A stretch of DNA of 64,000 nucleotides from Acorus gramineus (Eukaryota; Streptophyta; Magnoliopsida; Acorales; Acoraceae), in contig JAUJYN010000026.1 in assembly GCA_030737835.1 (NCBI GenBank), positions 124,001 to 188,000 of the forward strand, written 5' to 3'. The notes under the pieces are model-generated. The model was not told the origin of the DNA and searched no databases. It saw nothing but the letters and a program-made list of their open reading frames with translations. Position numbers and translations under genes: made by a program. Below, one piece after another: positions 42,001 through 53,300 of this stretch (position 1 is its first letter; each line of letters opens with the position of its first letter).

Positions 42001-42789
42001 GCCTCGTGACCCATTCGTTGTTCGACCGTTCCCATAGATTTACCGGTCTCGTGATGGATGTTGAAGGACATCAATGGGCGATTATCTAGATGTAGATGAT
42101 CCAGTAGTGTTGAGTAGACCAGTAAATTCGGGTCTCTTCGACCGACGGCATGGTCTCTAGACCAGTAAATCCGGGTCTCTTCGACCGACGGTATGGTCTC
42201 TCCCCATAAGTCCCAAAAGACTCCCTCCGGGAGTGAGGGTGGGGGTGAGGTTGGTCGCGCCGCCGCATGACCCAGTTATCCATTGGGTTTCTACCCATGT
42301 TTTTCCTTGAAGAAGGGAATTGATTATGTATTGAACTGTAGAATGGTGATTGGTTTCCAGCCACTCACTAAGCTTGTAGCTCACCCCTCGCATACTGTTT
42401 CTTTTCAGGGGTAGTGTTGGGCGTGGAGCTGGAGCTTTCCTGTGGCGTGGTCTTATGGGCGTGGAGCGTTCTGCCGACAGGTGGCGAGTGCGAGGCTGTC
42501 AGCATTCCTAGAGTCATTTTATATTTTGTAAATCGTGCATGTGGCACAGGTTGTATTTTCTTTGGTCTAGACTTGGCTTCCACAGAACATTGATTGTGTA
42601 TTCGGGTCTGTAATAATGTTTTTGATTTACAGACATTGTTATATATTATGCTTCCGCTTTCGAGTCAGTGATCTTTACCTTGCTTTGCTGCCTTGTGTAT
42701 TGTTGTTGGTGTCCTTATTGATCTCATGTATTGATAACTGATATTATATATTATTATTACCACGTCTCGGGGACGCCTGGGGCGTGACA
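39055..42789 (+). mobile_element. C-type solo LTR (3735 bp)
   Basis: Perfect target duplication GAAAT at 39050-39054 and 42790-42794. It has the same order of modules as 31152-34883. Within it, a stretch near 40890-41040 repeats the phrase TATAACCTTGTTGTTATAATATATGTCTCC-like twice, a local duplication of about 100 bp. It inserted only 25 bases from the end of the D-type LTR. Confidence 0.93.
40519..40557 (+). other. Micro-exon (39 nt), C-type
   Basis: Sequence identical to 32718-32756, with the same TTGCAG and GTGAGTGG flanks. Confidence 0.55.
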
Positions 42790-42830
42790 GAAATGGCTCC
42801 AAATGACACAGGCATAACAAAGGCTTTATT

Positions 42831-43166
42831 GGAGCTAACAAATTGTTTCTCCACATTTTCCAGATAAGATTGGGCTGTGTCACACTCAGGGATAGATCCC
42901 CGAATGTTCTTTCCCACATACGCTTTCATCAGCAAAAGAGCTTGCTGATTTGAGCGTTCCCATTTCTCATACTTGGCCTTTTCTTCTTGCGTGCTCTCCG
43001 CAGTGAGGGGGTCAGGTTTGTCCTCCCTCAACGCAAGATCTATATCCATCCACCCTAATGTTAAATTGATTTGTTCCTTCCATACAGTGAAGTTTGATCC
43101 ATTGAGGATAGGAATATTATTGTTATTACGTGAAAAAAAAGCAGGAGAAATTGCTGAAAAGGACAA
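42831..43166 (-). pseudogene. gag: Copia Gag, N-terminal part
   Basis: Starts at ATG 43166 (MSFSAISPAFF), followed by LNGSNFTVWKEQINLTLGWM (the gag N-terminal motif NG.NF..W) and the UBN2 region with KYEKWERSNQQALLLMKAYV and YLENVEKQFVSSNKA. After residue 112 it runs into the D-type LTR. The rest is at 23465-23869. Together they would give about 240 codons without stops. Confidence 0.9.
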
Positions 43167-44792
43167 TATTGACTCACATAGGATATTAAATCAACATAAT
43201 GTCTTAAAATATAGGGCTACATATTATAACATTCATTCAATGCATATATTCCAAATTATGCAATAAATTCCAAATATGTATATGATAACCTTAAATATAC
43301 TTATTTGGTTGAGTGGTTAAGTAGCGACATCATAAACCCCTCCTTTGGGATTGAGTTTACAACCGCAATTAAACTTCACTCATTTAGGTAGATAAAATTC
43401 TACATCTAGAACTAGTGGCATATCCTACGTCTCAGTAACGAAGAGTCTTGATACCTTTGGGCAAGCCATAGAGTCCTGGGTACATAGAATGTAGGTTTGC
43501 TACTATTCTATTATATTTTATACCTAAATCACGTTGGCCCTCCTTTGGGATTGACCTATGTGTCGGTTTATAAAATGCAATAAGATCATCATTACTAACT
43601 TGATATGATTAATTCAATAATTTTAACATTTAAGGCCGTTTTGGCGTACTCATAAATATTAAAGCATGAATTATATCATCCTAATGTAATGAGAACTTTT
43701 ACTTTAAGCATGTTAATAAAAAAGAAGAAGTCATACCATATAACATGCATGTCAAAATACTAAAATAATTAAACCATACAAATGATTAACATGATATTTG
43801 TAGAGTTTGAAATTCATCCCAAAATCTGTACGTCAATGGTATATAAACAAACTAATTATTTTAATTCCCTTAACAAAATGTGAATAATAATTTTCACATA
43901 AATCAGGGACTACAATTTAATTTTTCTAAATATCAGGGTTCTGTTTGCAAAAGTGCCATTATCCATAATTTTATTTTATTTACAGAATTTTAGGGTTGTT
44001 TTTGCAAAAGTGTCTTTATCATGAAATCACATAATGTCAGTGTTTTTTTTACAAAACTGTCATTATCCTTAGATTTGTAAATCCTGAGGTCATCTTTATT
44101 GGTTTATAAAATAATAAACTTTTAAAATTTAAATTCATAATCATATCTTAATAGATCTCAAAGATACTTGATTAGATTAGAGATAACTTTATAATCTAAC
44201 ATAAGATATGGATAATAACTACATTAATCAAATGAAGATAACATTTATTCCATTCAAAAGATGTAAATCTTAAATCATTTTGCTCCTGATTTGATTTTTC
44301 CTTTTAATAGACAAGATCTATTAATTAATATATATTTATTCGGCCTCCAAACATTCATCAAAACTGGTAAATGCAAATGTCTCTTGAAGGAATATACATA
44401 TGCCGATTAAAATATCAAATCATCATATACATATGCCGATTAAATAAACTAAATGATTCATACACATTCGGCCTGTACGATGAAATCATATACGGAGAAC
44501 AAATTGATTTCATTAAATATACATGTTTGTCTTATATGCTAACACATATATCAAACCACAAATAAATGGGAATGATTTGACGGGTACATGCATATATGAA
44601 CACTTTTAATGCACATGCCATGTTATTTAATATAAACATATGCTAACATATCAACCTAACGTATCGGAAAATCAACCCGTATAGCATATACATGTCATGT
44701 ACAATTCAAAAACAAAATTGAATTATTTAACATATAAATGATGAATAAAACTAGATATCACCATTAAAATATATTATTAAATAATTCTATAA
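43167..44792 (-). other. Copia 5' leader, 1.6 kb
   Basis: A long AT-rich interval between primer site and gag ATG. It contains the phrase CCTCCTTTGGGATTGA twice (43340 and 43540), a degenerate three-copy repeat (43929-44078) and a repeated CATATGCCGATTAAA (44398, 44432). No protein is recognised in it. Confidence 0.7.
43929..44078 (-). repeat. Degenerate tandem repeat, three copies of about 50-55 bp
   Basis: Copies starting near 43929, 43985 and 44035 share the pattern TTTGCAAAAGTG...CATTATCC (variants TTTTGCAAAAGTGTCTTTAT, TTTTACAAAACTGTCATTAT). Confidence 0.65.
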
Positions 44793-44808
44793 CCTGGCTC
44801 TGATACCA
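44793..44808 (-). other. Copia primer-binding site, initiator-Met tRNA
   Basis: The reverse complement reads TGGTATCAGAGCCAGG, a full match to the plant initiator-Met tRNA 3' end, two bases from the LTR end. Confidence 0.93.
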
Positions 44809-44810
44809 AT

Positions 44811-44984
44811 TGTTAGACTAAATTAACAGGATCAAAGACTTACGGATCAACATATTTAATCTGAATGATTGGAGGTCGATCACGATCTGTCTCTATTATT
44901 CTTCTTCTGTCTTTCAGAGCCTGAAAAAGAAAAGGGTTAAAGAAAATATTTGAATTCCTCTCTTTAGCTTTTATGGACTTGAGA
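44811..44984 (-). mobile_element. Copia 5' LTR, first piece
   Basis: 174 bp nearly identical to 13035-13200. It is interrupted by a C-type LTR at 44985; the remainder is 57778-58086. Confidence 0.92.
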
Positions 44985-45960
44985 TGTTGTGCCTGTGTCA
45001 TTTGGAGCGCTCTATTTGAAAATTTAGGTACATAATTTTTTTTCCCTAAGTTATGTATTTCCAATTTGGTATTTGGATTTGATTTTGTTAAAATCCAAGA
45101 TGATGAGGTTTAAATATGAGTTTAGTATGAGATGCCCAGTTTTGAGTTAGCTTTCGTGCAGAAGTGGAATTAGATCAACTGGATTCTTGTAGTAAAAGTT
45201 ATGGGTATTTTTCCAAGTATACCCCGGGGAGGGAAATTCTGGCAGCAGCCCTGTTCTATGTTTAGCTCTAATTTCGGATTAGCTAGAGGGATTATTTGAT
45301 CTTGGCATAAACATGAAAGTTGTAGATAATCCTCTTGGCTTTCCAACGGACTTGGAATTGAGCAATTCGGAGCTATATTGAGGAAGTTATGGCTGTTCCA
45401 GTGAAGCATGCGCAGAAATTCTGGTCAAGGGGCAACTTAGTCTTTCCCCCTTAGATATTTGTGATAAATATCTCCTCTCTCTCTCTTCCCCTCTCACCCC
45501 CACGACTAGCTTTTCTTGTCTCACTTTCTCTCTTGCAAACACACCCCCCGTGTGTTTGGTTTAATGTCTCAATGAGAAGAAGTGAAGGAGAGGGTGAAGA
45601 AAGAAGAGAAGCTTGTGTAAGTGTGTTGTTGTGTTTGTTCTCCCCTCTCTCAAGCTTCCTTTCCATGGTCCTTCCCCCCTGATTTTTAGCTGAAGAGGAG
45701 GCTGAGGAGAGGCTGAGGAGGTGGTGGTAGTGGTGGTGGCGGTTGTGGTGGTCGCGGGTGCGTCGAGGGCCCCCGAGCCTCCCCCTTTCATTCCCCTCCA
45801 AAGGTGAGCCTTTCCCCTCCTTTTTCTTTATTTTTTTTAGCTTAAGGGGTTGTGGGAAAGTCATGCATGCTAGGTAGACGGGTTAGGGTGTGTGTGGGGG
45901 GTTGGGGAGGGTTAAAATGAGGTTAGGGCGAAGTGGGCGCGCGCGCGCGCATGTGAGCGC

Positions 45961-46236
45961 AGGCGAGCGCTGGCAGGCTCTGGCGGGTGCGCAGACGCGC
46001 GCGGGCGCGTGCTCGCGGGTGCAGGCGCGAGCGGGAGTGCGCGCGCGCGCGCAGGCGAGCGCTGGCAGGCTCTGGCAGGTGCGCAGATGCGCGCGGGCGT
46101 GTGCTCGCGGGTGCAGGCGCGAGCGGGAGTGCGCGCGCGCGCGCAGGCGAGCGCTGGCAGGCTCTGGCTGGTGCGCAGACGCGCGCGGGCGCGTGCTCGC
46201 GAGTGCGCGGGTGCGCGCGTGGGTGCAGGCGCGCGC
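45961..46236 (+). repeat. 92-bp GC-rich tandem repeat, about three copies
   Basis: AGGCGAGCGCTGGCAGGCTC recurs at 45961, 46053 and 46145, an exact 92-bp period, with a few substitutions. It is not seen in the other two C-type LTRs. Confidence 0.88.
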
Positions 46237-46813
46237 TGGCGTGCGCCCGAGCGTGCGCGCGTGCGGCAGTGCGCCTGGGCATGTTGCCTGGGCGCGGGGC
46301 AGGGAACTAGTGCGTGCGTGCGCGTGCTGGGGCATGCGCGGGGTGCTGCGCGAGGGCGCGGGTTGGACTTGAAGTGCGCGCGGGAGCGCGCGAGCGTGCG
46401 CGTGCGTGCGGCAGCGCGTCTAGGTGAGCGGGCAGGCGCGCGGCAGTGCGCCGATGGTGCTGGGGCATGCGCGGGGTGCTGCACGAGGGGTGCGGGCTGG
46501 GCGTGCAGTGCGCGCGGGCGCGCACGAGCGTGCGCGTGCGTGCGGCAGCGCGTCTGGGCGCGCGGGCAGGCGCGCGGCAGTGCGCCGAGGGTGCTGGGGT
46601 GCGTGCGCATTCGTGCGTGCGCATGCGGGGGGCCATGCGTGTGGCTGCCCGAGGGTTCGGGTAGGTGTCGGGGCACTCGGACTCACGTGCGTACGTGCGT
46701 GCTCGCATGCGTGCGAGCCCGTATGCATGCTTGTCCGAGTATGGGGTGTTTCTAATAATTTTTATGTGTAAATTGTGTTGTTTCTCACCAAATTGGATGC
46801 CCCTACCTTGCAG

Positions 46814-46852
46814 ATCTCGTCGGATGGGATGCGCGAGGTCCCGGGTCGTAAG
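46814..46852 (+). other. Micro-exon (39 nt), C-type
   Basis: One substitution (GGTCGTAAG for GGTTGTAAG) relative to the other C copies, with intact TTGCAG and GTGAGTGG flanks. Confidence 0.55.
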
Positions 46853-47603
46853 GTGAGTGGTTTGATTCCAATCCCCCCCCCCCCCCTCTCTAGGGATGCG
46901 CTCAACCCGCGTAGACGCGCGTCGCGCATCGATGGGCCCCCCTAACTAATATGTAGATATTTTGCATGCTAGGGATATACATCCATGTATCGTGTATAGA
47001 GGCCCGTACATGCCTGGATACCATGTTCTGTACTTAAAAGCCTTGATCTATGCATGATTAATATGATATATCCATGCCACCTTAGATCTTGTATGCTAGG
47101 GAAATGCATCCTGACACTATGTTTCATGCTAGGAAAGCCTTGACCTATGCATGTTCCCATTTAGTTTAATTTATTTAAATCAAGATGGGATTTTGTGATT
47201 ATACTGTTGTTAGCATGCCTTAGAGATTATTATAACCTTGTGGTTATAATATATGGTTCCCCGTGTCACGCCCCGGGCGTCCCCGAGACGCGGCAAGTGT
47301 ATATAAAATATCAGAATCTACACAGGAGGTCAATAATATATCATACACAAGCAACCAGAATGACACACAGACAACAAAAGCAGGGCTGACATGATATATA
47401 CACCAAATGCGGAAGCTAAAGACTGAATCTGTAATCGAAACACACTACAGACTCCATACATAATCACATGTCCTGTGAGAGCCAATATACATACCAAGAC
47501 ATCAAAATACAACACAAACGCGTGCCCAAGCACGGAAAATAATACATACAGGCACAAGGGATGCTGATAGCCTCTGAAACTCGCGGGACGTGGCGCTACT
47601 CCG

Positions 47604-47654
47604 CTACTGATGAAATCCCTCGGGGAGCTCCTCCTCCAGATCCGACTCAGATGA
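47604..47654 (-). other. Conserved short reading frame ending ELPEGFHQ-stop
   Basis: Reads SSESDLEEELPEGFHQ and TAG two bases after a TCTTCAG acceptor-like site. The 5' LTR of the same element has a near-identical copy near 53650-53695. Confidence 0.45.
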
Positions 47655-47816
47655 CACTGAAGAAAAAATATTATGCGAGGGGTGAGCCACACGCTCAGTG
47701 AACGGCACAACCCATGCATCACAGACAATATTGACCACAACCAGATAATCTTTATAGTCCACAATCATACTGCCCAAGCCATAAAATGATAACAACTCCG
47801 CAATCTAGTGGGTCGC

Positions 47817-48025
47817 TACCGCCAACCCACTACACCCTCACCCTCACCCTCAATGGGTGACCAAGGATATTGGGACTAACTGCACAGAACCAGCGGGTCG
47901 CTTCCGCCAACCCGCTACACCCTCACCCTCACCCTCAAGGGGTGACCAAGGATATTGGGACTTACAATCCAATGGGTCGCCACATCGCCGGCCCACCATA
48001 CCCTCACCCTCACCCTCAACAGGTG
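47817..48025 (-). repeat. Hairpin/G4 unit array (3 units)
   Basis: One unit has the stem GCGGGTTG/CGACCCGC (47896-47918 region), a T-A to C-G exchange relative to GTGGGTTG/CGACCCAC in its neighbour. The matching array in the 5' LTR is at 53846-54060. Confidence 0.8.
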
Positions 48026-50524
48026 ACCTAGGCTCTTGGGACTGACTAGGCTGTTGGTCACCCTTGGTCCACCGATAGTCTCTCCTCACTCCGTAGGTCG
48101 TTTGGCCACTCCCACGTTCAGCACAGTCCTTCTACCAAATCAGGAGGCGCCTACTACTGGGAGCCCCTGCACGGGACAACCTGTCTAACGCTGAGGTAGT
48201 CTCTACACGGATCCAACGAAGGGAACAGAACAGCCTATCCATCGCCTATGATCCACTCGGATCCGCAGACCACACATCCTAACACAACTCTAATGTCCTG
48301 AATTCCTCAGAACTCCACCAGGGCGCATAACTAAGATGCGGGGAACATGCATAACAGTTATAACAAGTGTGGAATATCATTGGGGGAAAGAAACTCGGGA
48401 GAGCAACGTGGTTCCCGTTATAGGGCACCCCGACAACCAAACAAAGAACACGGTGTACCCTAACCCGGGTCTCACCGCTGTCCTCACCAGGCCCCTCCCC
48501 TATAATATTCACTATAACATGCAATTTAACATTTACTAGCATTTAATTTAATAAATAAACTAGTAGGGCACATGCATCGGTCGGGCTTCCTAGCATGGAA
48601 ACGGGGGACATGGTGCACGGCTCATACACATATCTTAAAAGTGCAAGTCCCTAACATGCAAAGTCTAGGGTAACATGCATTCTACAATTAAATCATGCTC
48701 GCATGATATACAATTTACAACATGCCAATATTCATCCATGGTGCCCTAGGAGAGGTCGGTATACGCCCAAATGTGTATAACACCTCTCTACCGGGTTGCA
48801 TTTATACGGTGAGTAAAATCCACAATTACCCCAAAATACCCAAAAATACATTAAACATACTCTAAAAATACCCCATACTCGGGCAAACGTACATACGGCA
48901 CGTACGCACCCAAGCCTGAGCACTCCGGCTCACTCCCGCACCACTAGCAACCACCCGCACGGCCACCCGACCCCTCGGGTGCGCCGCCCCGCCTCAGCCC
49001 GCTCACCCAGGCGCCGCCGGGCCTCTGCCCGCCGCCCTGGACCCGCAGCCGAGCCACCGGGTGCACCGCGCCCACTGCGCCCCGCCGCAGCAGCCCGCGC
49101 GCACCCCCGCGCACACCACGAGAGCACGCCGCACGCCTCGCGCGCACCCCCCGCTCACTCCGCGCGCACCACCAGCTCCCACACCGCGCGCACGCCTGCC
49201 TCTGCCCAGCGCCCCGCGCGCACGCCCCACAGCGGTGCCCAGCGCCCAGCGCCCAGCACCCTCGGCCAGCACCCGGTACCCGCAATCTAGCGCCCAGCGC
49301 TCTGCGCCCAGCACCCGGGACCCTCACCCAGCACCCACGCGCACGCCCTGGCAGCACGCGCCCAGCGCGCCTGCCAGCCTGCCCACGCTGCTGCCCGCGT
49401 TGCCTGCCTGCGCGCGTCACCGAGTGGCCCGAGCACCGCTCGCCTGCACGCCCTGCCTGCTCGCCCGGCCTGCCAGCGCGCACAGCTCAGCTAGCCTACC
49501 CGCACGCATCTCCCTGCACCCCCTGAGCGCACGCCCGCGCGCGCACCCGCGCGCACGCGCTCGCGCGCTCGGCAAACTAGTGCACTTGCTCCCAGCCTAC
49601 CCGAGCTAGCCCTGCTAGCCTGCCCAGCGCGCACGCCCAGCCCAGCGCCAGCCGAGCGCTCGCACGCCCAGCCCTGCTGGCCCCCAGCACCGCCCGAGCG
49701 CACGCACGCGTGCACGCCCGCGCGCACGCGCGCGCCCGCGCCAGCCATGCGCCTGCACCACCCTGCGCTGCTGCCCTGCTCGAGACAGCAGCCTGCCAGC
49801 CCGAGCTCCTCTACCACCCACCTCCGACCACCACCACAGCCTCCGACCACCTCCCACAGCCCTCCGGCGGCCACCCACCGCCGCCAACCTCCTCCCAACC
49901 CCATTTCCACCCTCCTAGCATACATCTAAGCAAGAAAGAGAGGAAAAAGAGGCTTACCAAGGGGAGGAAAGGAAATCCGGTTGCTCTCCGCGCACCGAAA
50001 CCTCTCCCAAAAGGTTTCCAACGCCCGGATCTACCTCCACCACCGAAATGGGCCAAAACAGAGGAGAAGAGAGGGCGGACGGAGGGGCTAAACTCGCCGG
50101 AATGGGGATTTGAAACCACCGGGTTGTTCCTAGGTTTTGGGTTTTAAGCTTTGAGGGGTCTAAGGGCCTCAAAAGCAAGAAAAACGGAGGAGAGGAGAGA
50201 GAGGGCTCAAGGAGGAAGAAGATGAATAGTGCAATTCTATTTTTAGCTTTCACTTATAAAGCAAGCGACTTAAAAACCCAGATACGCCCCGGAACTGCAA
50301 AATTTCGGAAACGTTACCGGAATTCAACGAAATTTTCGTGAGAGGCCTAAAATGGCACCAGGACACCAAATATGCAGTTAGATTTCCAATCGGAGTCCTC
50401 TAACTCAGGACGATAGCTAACAGTCCAAAAATTAGCGGTTCCGATCGAAAACCGAAAAAAAAACGAAAAACTGCCAGAACGCTCCAACGGTTACCAGCAG
50501 GCTAAAAGTGACACATATATAACA

Positions 50525-50540
50525 TTCTTCCCCCCTTAGG
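50525..50540 (-). other. Polypurine tract of chromovirus derivative
   Basis: The reverse complement is CCTAAGGGGGGAAGAA, identical to that of A1. Confidence 0.9.
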
Positions 50541-50725
50541 AAATTTTGTCCTCAAAATATGCAAAAACATCAAAAGATGCGGATACGCGTCACACCTGGC
50601 ATCCTTGAGCTCCCAAGTGTCCTCGACACCGGAACGGTGCTGCCATCGCACCTCGACCAACTGGACGGTCTTGGTGCAGAGCCTCCTCACGCGGCGGTCC
50701 ATGATCTCAATCGACTGCTCCACGA
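50541..50725 (-). pseudogene. pol: Chromodomain remnant
   Basis: Reads MEQSIEIMDRRVRRL, TVQLVEVRWQHRSGVEDTWE and DAYPHLL, matching 7745-7902 of A1. The stop codon present in A1 is lost here, so the frame runs on through the PPT into the LTR. Upstream frames are broken as in A1. Confidence 0.8.
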
Positions 50726-50829
50726 ATGACTGTCCGGCTCAGAGACGAGCGGCTCGAACGGGATGACGTGAGCAGGATCGTGGACACACCTTTACCCAAC
50801 TGCGAACCCACCACTCCAAGACGGAGAGG

Positions 50830-51070
50830 TAAGAATTGGCGCTGAGGTGAGCCTCCGATAAAACTCCAGGAAGCTCTCCTCGCAAGACGGGGACCACTCG
50901 AACCGGACATCCTTCCAAGTAAGGCGGTTAAGAGGAACAGCTATCTTCGAGAATCCCTCGTCAAGCTTCCTGCAATAACCCGCCAACTCGGGAAGCTCCG
51001 AATCCTTGCGGGGTTCGACGGCCTACGCCAATTCGACATAGCAAGCGTCTTACCCGGGTCCACAGATATG
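50830..51070 (-). pseudogene. pol: Remnant of RT C-terminus
   Basis: Contains YCRKLDEGFSKIAVPLNRLT and FEWSPSCEESFLEFYRRLTS, the homologue of 7345-7650. Here the segment continues into the APILT motif of the RT-RNase H boundary, so it is slightly better preserved than A1. Confidence 0.83.
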
Positions 51071-51099
51071 CCTTTACCAGAAATTACTCAGCCCAAAAG

Positions 51100-51814
51100 G
51101 CCTTAACCACCAACCAAAACTCACACTTGATCTTTCATCCATCTGATGCTTCCATGGTATCCCTTGCCTGAGAAAAGAAACCTCGGGAGGGCACCATGAA
51201 ATCCCGATATAGGATACCCCGACAACCAAACAAGGAACACGAAGTATCCTAGCCCGGGTTTCAACGCTGACCTCACAAGGCCCCTTAATCCAGAAAGGAA
51301 CACTAGAAGAAGACATCATTTTAAAGAGCACCACTAACCGCACTTGATCACCTATATCTAGATGATCACCCACCGATATCCTTCAACATCCATCTCAAGA
51401 CCGGACCCAACCTCCGTGGGAACGGTCGAACAACAATTGGGTCACGAGGTGACGCGTCTTTGTCTCATCCACACCCTCACTCCCATCAGGAGACATATTG
51501 GGACTTTGGGAGAGACTTAGACTGCTCTCTACCCCTGGTCCACCGGTAGCCTCTCCCCGCTCCGTAGCTCGCCTGGTCCTCTGACCGGGAGCCTGTCTAA
51601 CGCCGGGGCTGTACTACGCGGATCCAACGAAGGGGAGAGCGATTCCACGCTCGCGACACCATCCATTAATCCATTTCCGGGTTAGCCCCTACCTGACACA
51701 CTCCCACGATCAGTACCCCTCCGACTGCATCGGCGGTACCTACGGATGAGAGCCTCCTGCCAGGACGGCTACAACCCGGCCTCTTTAACTCGAACAACCA
51801 CACTCATTACCCGC
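51100..51814 (-). other. LTR-like block in place of protease/RT/integrase
   Basis: The minus-strand counterpart of A1 positions 3600-3847 plus 6842-7310, here uninterrupted. It includes the TATATCGGGATTTCATGGTG-like module (51165-51300), the GTCACGAGGTGACGCGTC phrase (51441) and the GGTACCTACGGATGAGAGCC phrase (51737). Confidence 0.75.
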
Positions 51815-53185
51815 TCATCGAGATAATACACACATGCTTAACAGCAACACACACACATATATATAGGGAGCTGGGAACAAAACATTACCTCGAACCATGA
51901 CGCCCGAAACCTGCGCCTCCTCAGCCGAAAGCGCTGCAACCCTGCCTTGAACAAACTGCGGCAGAGGAGCAGGAGCACGCCCCGCCGGCTGCCACTGCTG
52001 AGGTAGCACTCGGGGTCGGCCAGCATCAGGGCAATTGTATCTGATATGCCCGATGCGCTGACAATGGAAACAGCGCCGCTTCTCCGGCAGCCTGGACTGA
52101 ATGGGCACTGCCGCAATGGGTGCTGGATCCCACTCTGGCACCACATCAGCTGGAGGAGAGGCAGCCGCTGACTGATCGAAACGGGGCCTCCTCCTCTTGC
52201 GCTGCCCCTGGTCCCGACTCCCGGAAGGACCCTGATCTGCAGAAGGGGTCGGAACCCCTACGATGATCCCGAGGTCTCGCTCGACTGTCTTCGCCCGAGA
52301 CACCAAGTCCGAGAACCTCGAGAAAGCCTGGGAGGAGACATGCACCCGAATGGCGCTGCAGAGACCAAGCTCGAAACGGCGGCACCGCGCCTCTTCGTCC
52401 ATCACCAAAGCTGGAGCGAATCTGGATAGCCTCGTGAAGCGCGTGGAGTAGTCGGCGACAGACATAGAGCCCTGCGTCAACCGCTCAAACTCCTGCACCA
52501 CGATCTGCTGCGCCGAGAACGGGAAGTACTCCTCCAGGAAATACCTCCGGAATCCTGCCCAAGAAAGCTGCTCCACTCCCTCTGGAATGTCCACCACTCG
52601 GGTAGCCCACCAGTCGGCAGCGCTACCCTTCAGCATGAAGGTGGCCAGAGAGACTCGCTGGCGATCGGTGCAAAGCATGGTCGAGAAGATCACCTCCACC
52701 TCCATCAACCATCGCTCTGGGGCAAGGGGATCCGCCAACTGGCCATAGAACTCGGGAGGATGGAGCTTTAGAAAGGCTGCGAGGCCACTCTGCTGCACCC
52801 GCGCTGCAGCCTCTAGTCCCACCTCCCTCGCCAGGGGATCCTGAACCCTCGCCGCTGGAATCACCACGGGGACTGGGGGTACTTCGGGTACCACAGACGG
52901 ATCTGCTACCAAGGGGACCTGTGGAACTGCATCACGGGCCGCCCTCAGCTCCCGGATCTCCCGCGCTAGCTCTACCAACACTCTGGTCTGGGCCTCCAGT
53001 GCCTTGATCCGAGTCTCCACCGAATCCGCTATCCGAGCGAACGCACGTTCCCGTGCGGGAGGCTCCTGCGCCGATCCTGGCCTCACAGCCGTGGACTCTC
53101 CAGTAGCATCCTCGCCTCCGGTAGGTCCGGAAACCTCCAAAGGTCGAGAGGGACCATGTCCGCGCCGTCCTCCACGAGGAGACAT
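51815..53185 (-). CDS. gag: Intact chromovirus Gag (456 aa)
   Basis: This is the only complete long reading frame with a recognisable product in the window. Start ATG 53185 (MSPRGGRRGHG) is chosen because it aligns with A1's MPPRRGRRGHG; a further in-frame ATG 45 bases upstream would add residues not shared with A1's start. Domains: acidic/Gln-rich probable coiled coil (about 47-86), retrotransposon gag domain (about 150-270, with ADWWATRVVDIPEG and FERLTQGSMSVADYSTRF), basic KRRRPRF, and CCHC knuckle 372-385. The last 25 or so residues come from the LTR-like block (VRGNVL, then unrelated residues). The element could supply Gag but would need Pol in trans. Confidence 0.92.
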   Translation of the reverse strand: MSPRGGRRGHGPSRPLEVSGPTGGEDATGESTAVRPGSAQEPPARERAFARIADSVETRIKALEAQTRVLVELAREIRELRAARDAVPQVPLVADPSVVPEVPPVPVVIPAARVQDPLAREVGLEAAARVQQSGLAAFLKLHPPEFYGQLADPLAPERWLMEVEVIFSTMLCTDRQRVSLATFMLKGSAADWWATRVVDIPEGVEQLSWAGFRRYFLEEYFPFSAQQIVVQEFERLTQGSMSVADYSTRFTRLSRFAPALVMDEEARCRRFELGLCSAIRVHVSSQAFSRFSDLVSRAKTVERDLGIIVGVPTPSADQGPSGSRDQGQRKRRRPRFDQSAAASPPADVVPEWDPAPIAAVPIQSRLPEKRRCFHCQRIGHIRYNCPDAGRPRVLPQQWQPAGRAPAPLPQFVQGRVAALSAEEAQVSGVMVRGNVLFPAPYIYVCVLLLSMCVLSR

Positions 53186-53287
53186 ATCAGCAATCCTAAG
53201 AAAACCAGACACTAGGATCAGAATACTCATATCAAAATCCTAGGACTCATCTCTACGAAAGAAGACCATTGGCTCTGACAGAACCAG

Positions 53288-53300
53288 GCTCTGATACCAC
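53288..53300 (-). other. Primer-binding site, initiator-Met tRNA
   Basis: The reverse complement GTGGTATCAGAGC starts a few bases after the 5' LTR end and matches the initiator-Met tRNA better than the A1 site does. Confidence 0.9.

Larger units (their letters stand above)
23870..42819 (-). mobile_element. D-type solo LTR (about 3.6 kb own sequence) holding four nested insertions
   Basis: On the minus strand it begins TGTTATGCCTGTGTCATTT and ends GGGCGTGACA. Own pieces are 23870-24932, 30266-31151, 34889-35887, 38440-39054 and 42795-42819; each break is bordered by the target duplication of the inserted element. No internal domain is seen. AAGGCTTTATT lies directly next to both ends (23859-23869 and 42820-42830), an 11-bp rather than 5-bp repeat. 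Its U3 resembles A-type U3, but its first bases resemble C-type. Confidence 0.85.
47264..50524 (-). mobile_element. 3' LTR of chromovirus derivative (3261 bp)
   Basis: Ends TGTCACGCCCCGGG and TATATAACA, next to the PPT. It has three hairpin/G4 units (47817-48025) and a GC block (48890-49800), but the region that should hold the micro-exon (around 48800) lacks it: the sequence passes from the ATTTTACTCACCG phrase straight to CAACCCGGTAG. Confidence 0.93.
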
